Below, piece by piece: positions 4,741-5,400 of a stretch of 5,400 bases of DNA. The stretch covers positions 1 through 5,400 of the forward strand of contig NZ_JAHAIF010000087.1 of assembly GCF_018372875.1 (NCBI RefSeq), written 5' to 3'. This DNA is from Clostridium sp. (GTDB lineage Bacteria > Bacillota > Clostridia > Clostridiales > Clostridiaceae). The notes beneath the pieces are model-generated. The model saw only the letters and a program-made list of their open reading frames with translations. It was not told the origin of the DNA and did not search any database. Within the stretch, counting starts at the first letter, position 1, and each line of letters starts with the position of its first letter. The translations under genes were made by a program, and so were the position numbers.

Positions 4741-5400
4741 CTATTTAACTTCATTCATCATATTAAAATACTCTTCGAGAGATATTTTTGTGTTCGTTAA
4801 TTCTATAGTCTGAGCATCTAATCTTTCCAAAAAACCATTTGCACAATTATAATCAAAATTTGGGTCAAATCTTTGTACCAATCCTCCTGCTCCAAATTGT
4901 AGATTATTCATAGCTATTCCATCTGCTACATTTAACTCTCCATGTACTTTATATGGAGTTAAACTACTTCTATATTCTGCAAATGACATTCCATTCTCGT
5001 AATATGGTTTTACCTGTAATCCTTTAAAAACCTTTTGTGCATCCTTTCCTATGACCTGAACTACTTCTGGTGTTGTAGAATATCCTGTTGGGAATGGTTC
5101 TCCCATCCAAATAATATCTCCATCATGTAATTTAATATTACTATATTTATCAACCCCAGTATACGGATAACTTCCTTGCCAAGCAGATGCAACCTCAGAT
5201 GGATTACAATTTTCCCAACATACATTTTCCTTTCCATATGTGTCTCTAAAATAATTATACCAATCTATTCCTGTAACATCATCTACATTTGAAGAACTGC
5301 AACCCTTTATAGCATTATTTATCGCATTTTCATTATGATAATCAAGAATTCTATTATTATATCTATCTAATCCTAGTTCATATTCCCAATTCTTTTGTGC
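4741..5400 (-). CDS. Polymorphic toxin, C-terminal part (TNT-like tip), 5' end outside window
   Basis: The frame is open from the window edge to a TAG stop, giving at least 219 residues with no break. An ATG at 5106 is internal, because the frame continues well upstream with protein-like sequence (for example GIDWYNYF and YPYTGVDKYSNIKLHDGD). The last third reads YKVHGELNVADG, then QFGAGGLVQRF. This resembles the Y-x-V...plpV..G...FGqpGGGtQ end of TNT (tuberculosis necrotizing toxin) NAD glycohydrolase domains, including the Q after the glycine run. The His of the canonical YHxYxV stretch is not seen, so the assignment is tentative; another ADP-ribosyl or NAD-processing toxin family is possible. 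A small gene with its own ribosome site follows after 9 bp, the usual toxin-immunity order. Secretion and trafficking domains would lie upstream, outside the window. Confidence 0.6.
   Translation of the reverse strand, partial: AQKNWEYELGLDRYNNRILDYHNENAINNAIKGCSSSNVDDVTGIDWYNYFRDTYGKENVCWENCNPSEVASAWQGSYPYTGVDKYSNIKLHDGDIIWMGEPFPTGYSTTPEVVQVIGKDAQKVFKGLQVKPYYENGMSFAEYRSSLTPYKVHGELNVADGIAMNNLQFGAGGLVQRFDPNFDYNCANGFLERLDAQTIELTNTKISLEEYFNMMNEVK

Overview
The window is very AT-rich, and every convincing gene reads on the minus strand. Strong AGGAGG-type Shine-Dalgarno sites, hairpins with U tracts and a ywqJ-ywqK-ywqL (endonuclease V) trio point to a low-GC Firmicute, most likely a Clostridium or close relative. 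That assignment is inference from style and gene content, not from a marker gene.

The region looks like the 3' array of a polymorphic-toxin locus: successive cassettes, each a toxin C-terminal 'tip' followed by its immunity gene. In transcription order (right to left): (1) 5400-4741, the 3' part of a toxin whose N-terminus lies outside the window, with a C-terminal domain showing a TNT-like FGxGGxxQ motif, followed by a likely immunity gene (4731-4312) and a long-stem terminator (4274-4213). (2) About 4209-3409, a toxin tip that resembles CD38/ADP-ribosyl cyclases (Tox-ARC) in its C-terminal part but is broken upstream by stops and a frameshift, followed by an intact immunity candidate with a GTG start (3407-2937). 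(3) 2672-2124, a YwqJ-type deaminase tip with no start codon, then a YwqK-type MORN-like immunity protein (2134-1670) and endonuclease V (1668-964), tightly coupled.

Two repeat families frame the modules. A 46-bp junction repeat (2639-2684 and 85-130) lies directly upstream of the deaminase tip and recurs near the left end, where only about 84 bp follow it. A 3' element of about 170 bp (2770-2936 and 796-966) begins at the stop codon of the last gene of a cassette and ends in a terminator hairpin. This suggests cassettes that duplicate, swap or insert by homologous recombination.

From about 131 to 795 there is no credible gene. This stretch holds TTATTTATT-rich DNA, a 10-bp perfect hairpin, two C6 tracts and a seven-unit heptanucleotide repeat.

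Functionally, the leading toxin tip may be replaced by the silent tips behind it, while the immunity genes, which have good ribosome sites of their own, protect the cell. Endonuclease V, which cuts nucleic acid at deaminated bases, is a logical companion to a deaminase toxin, but that link is inferred.
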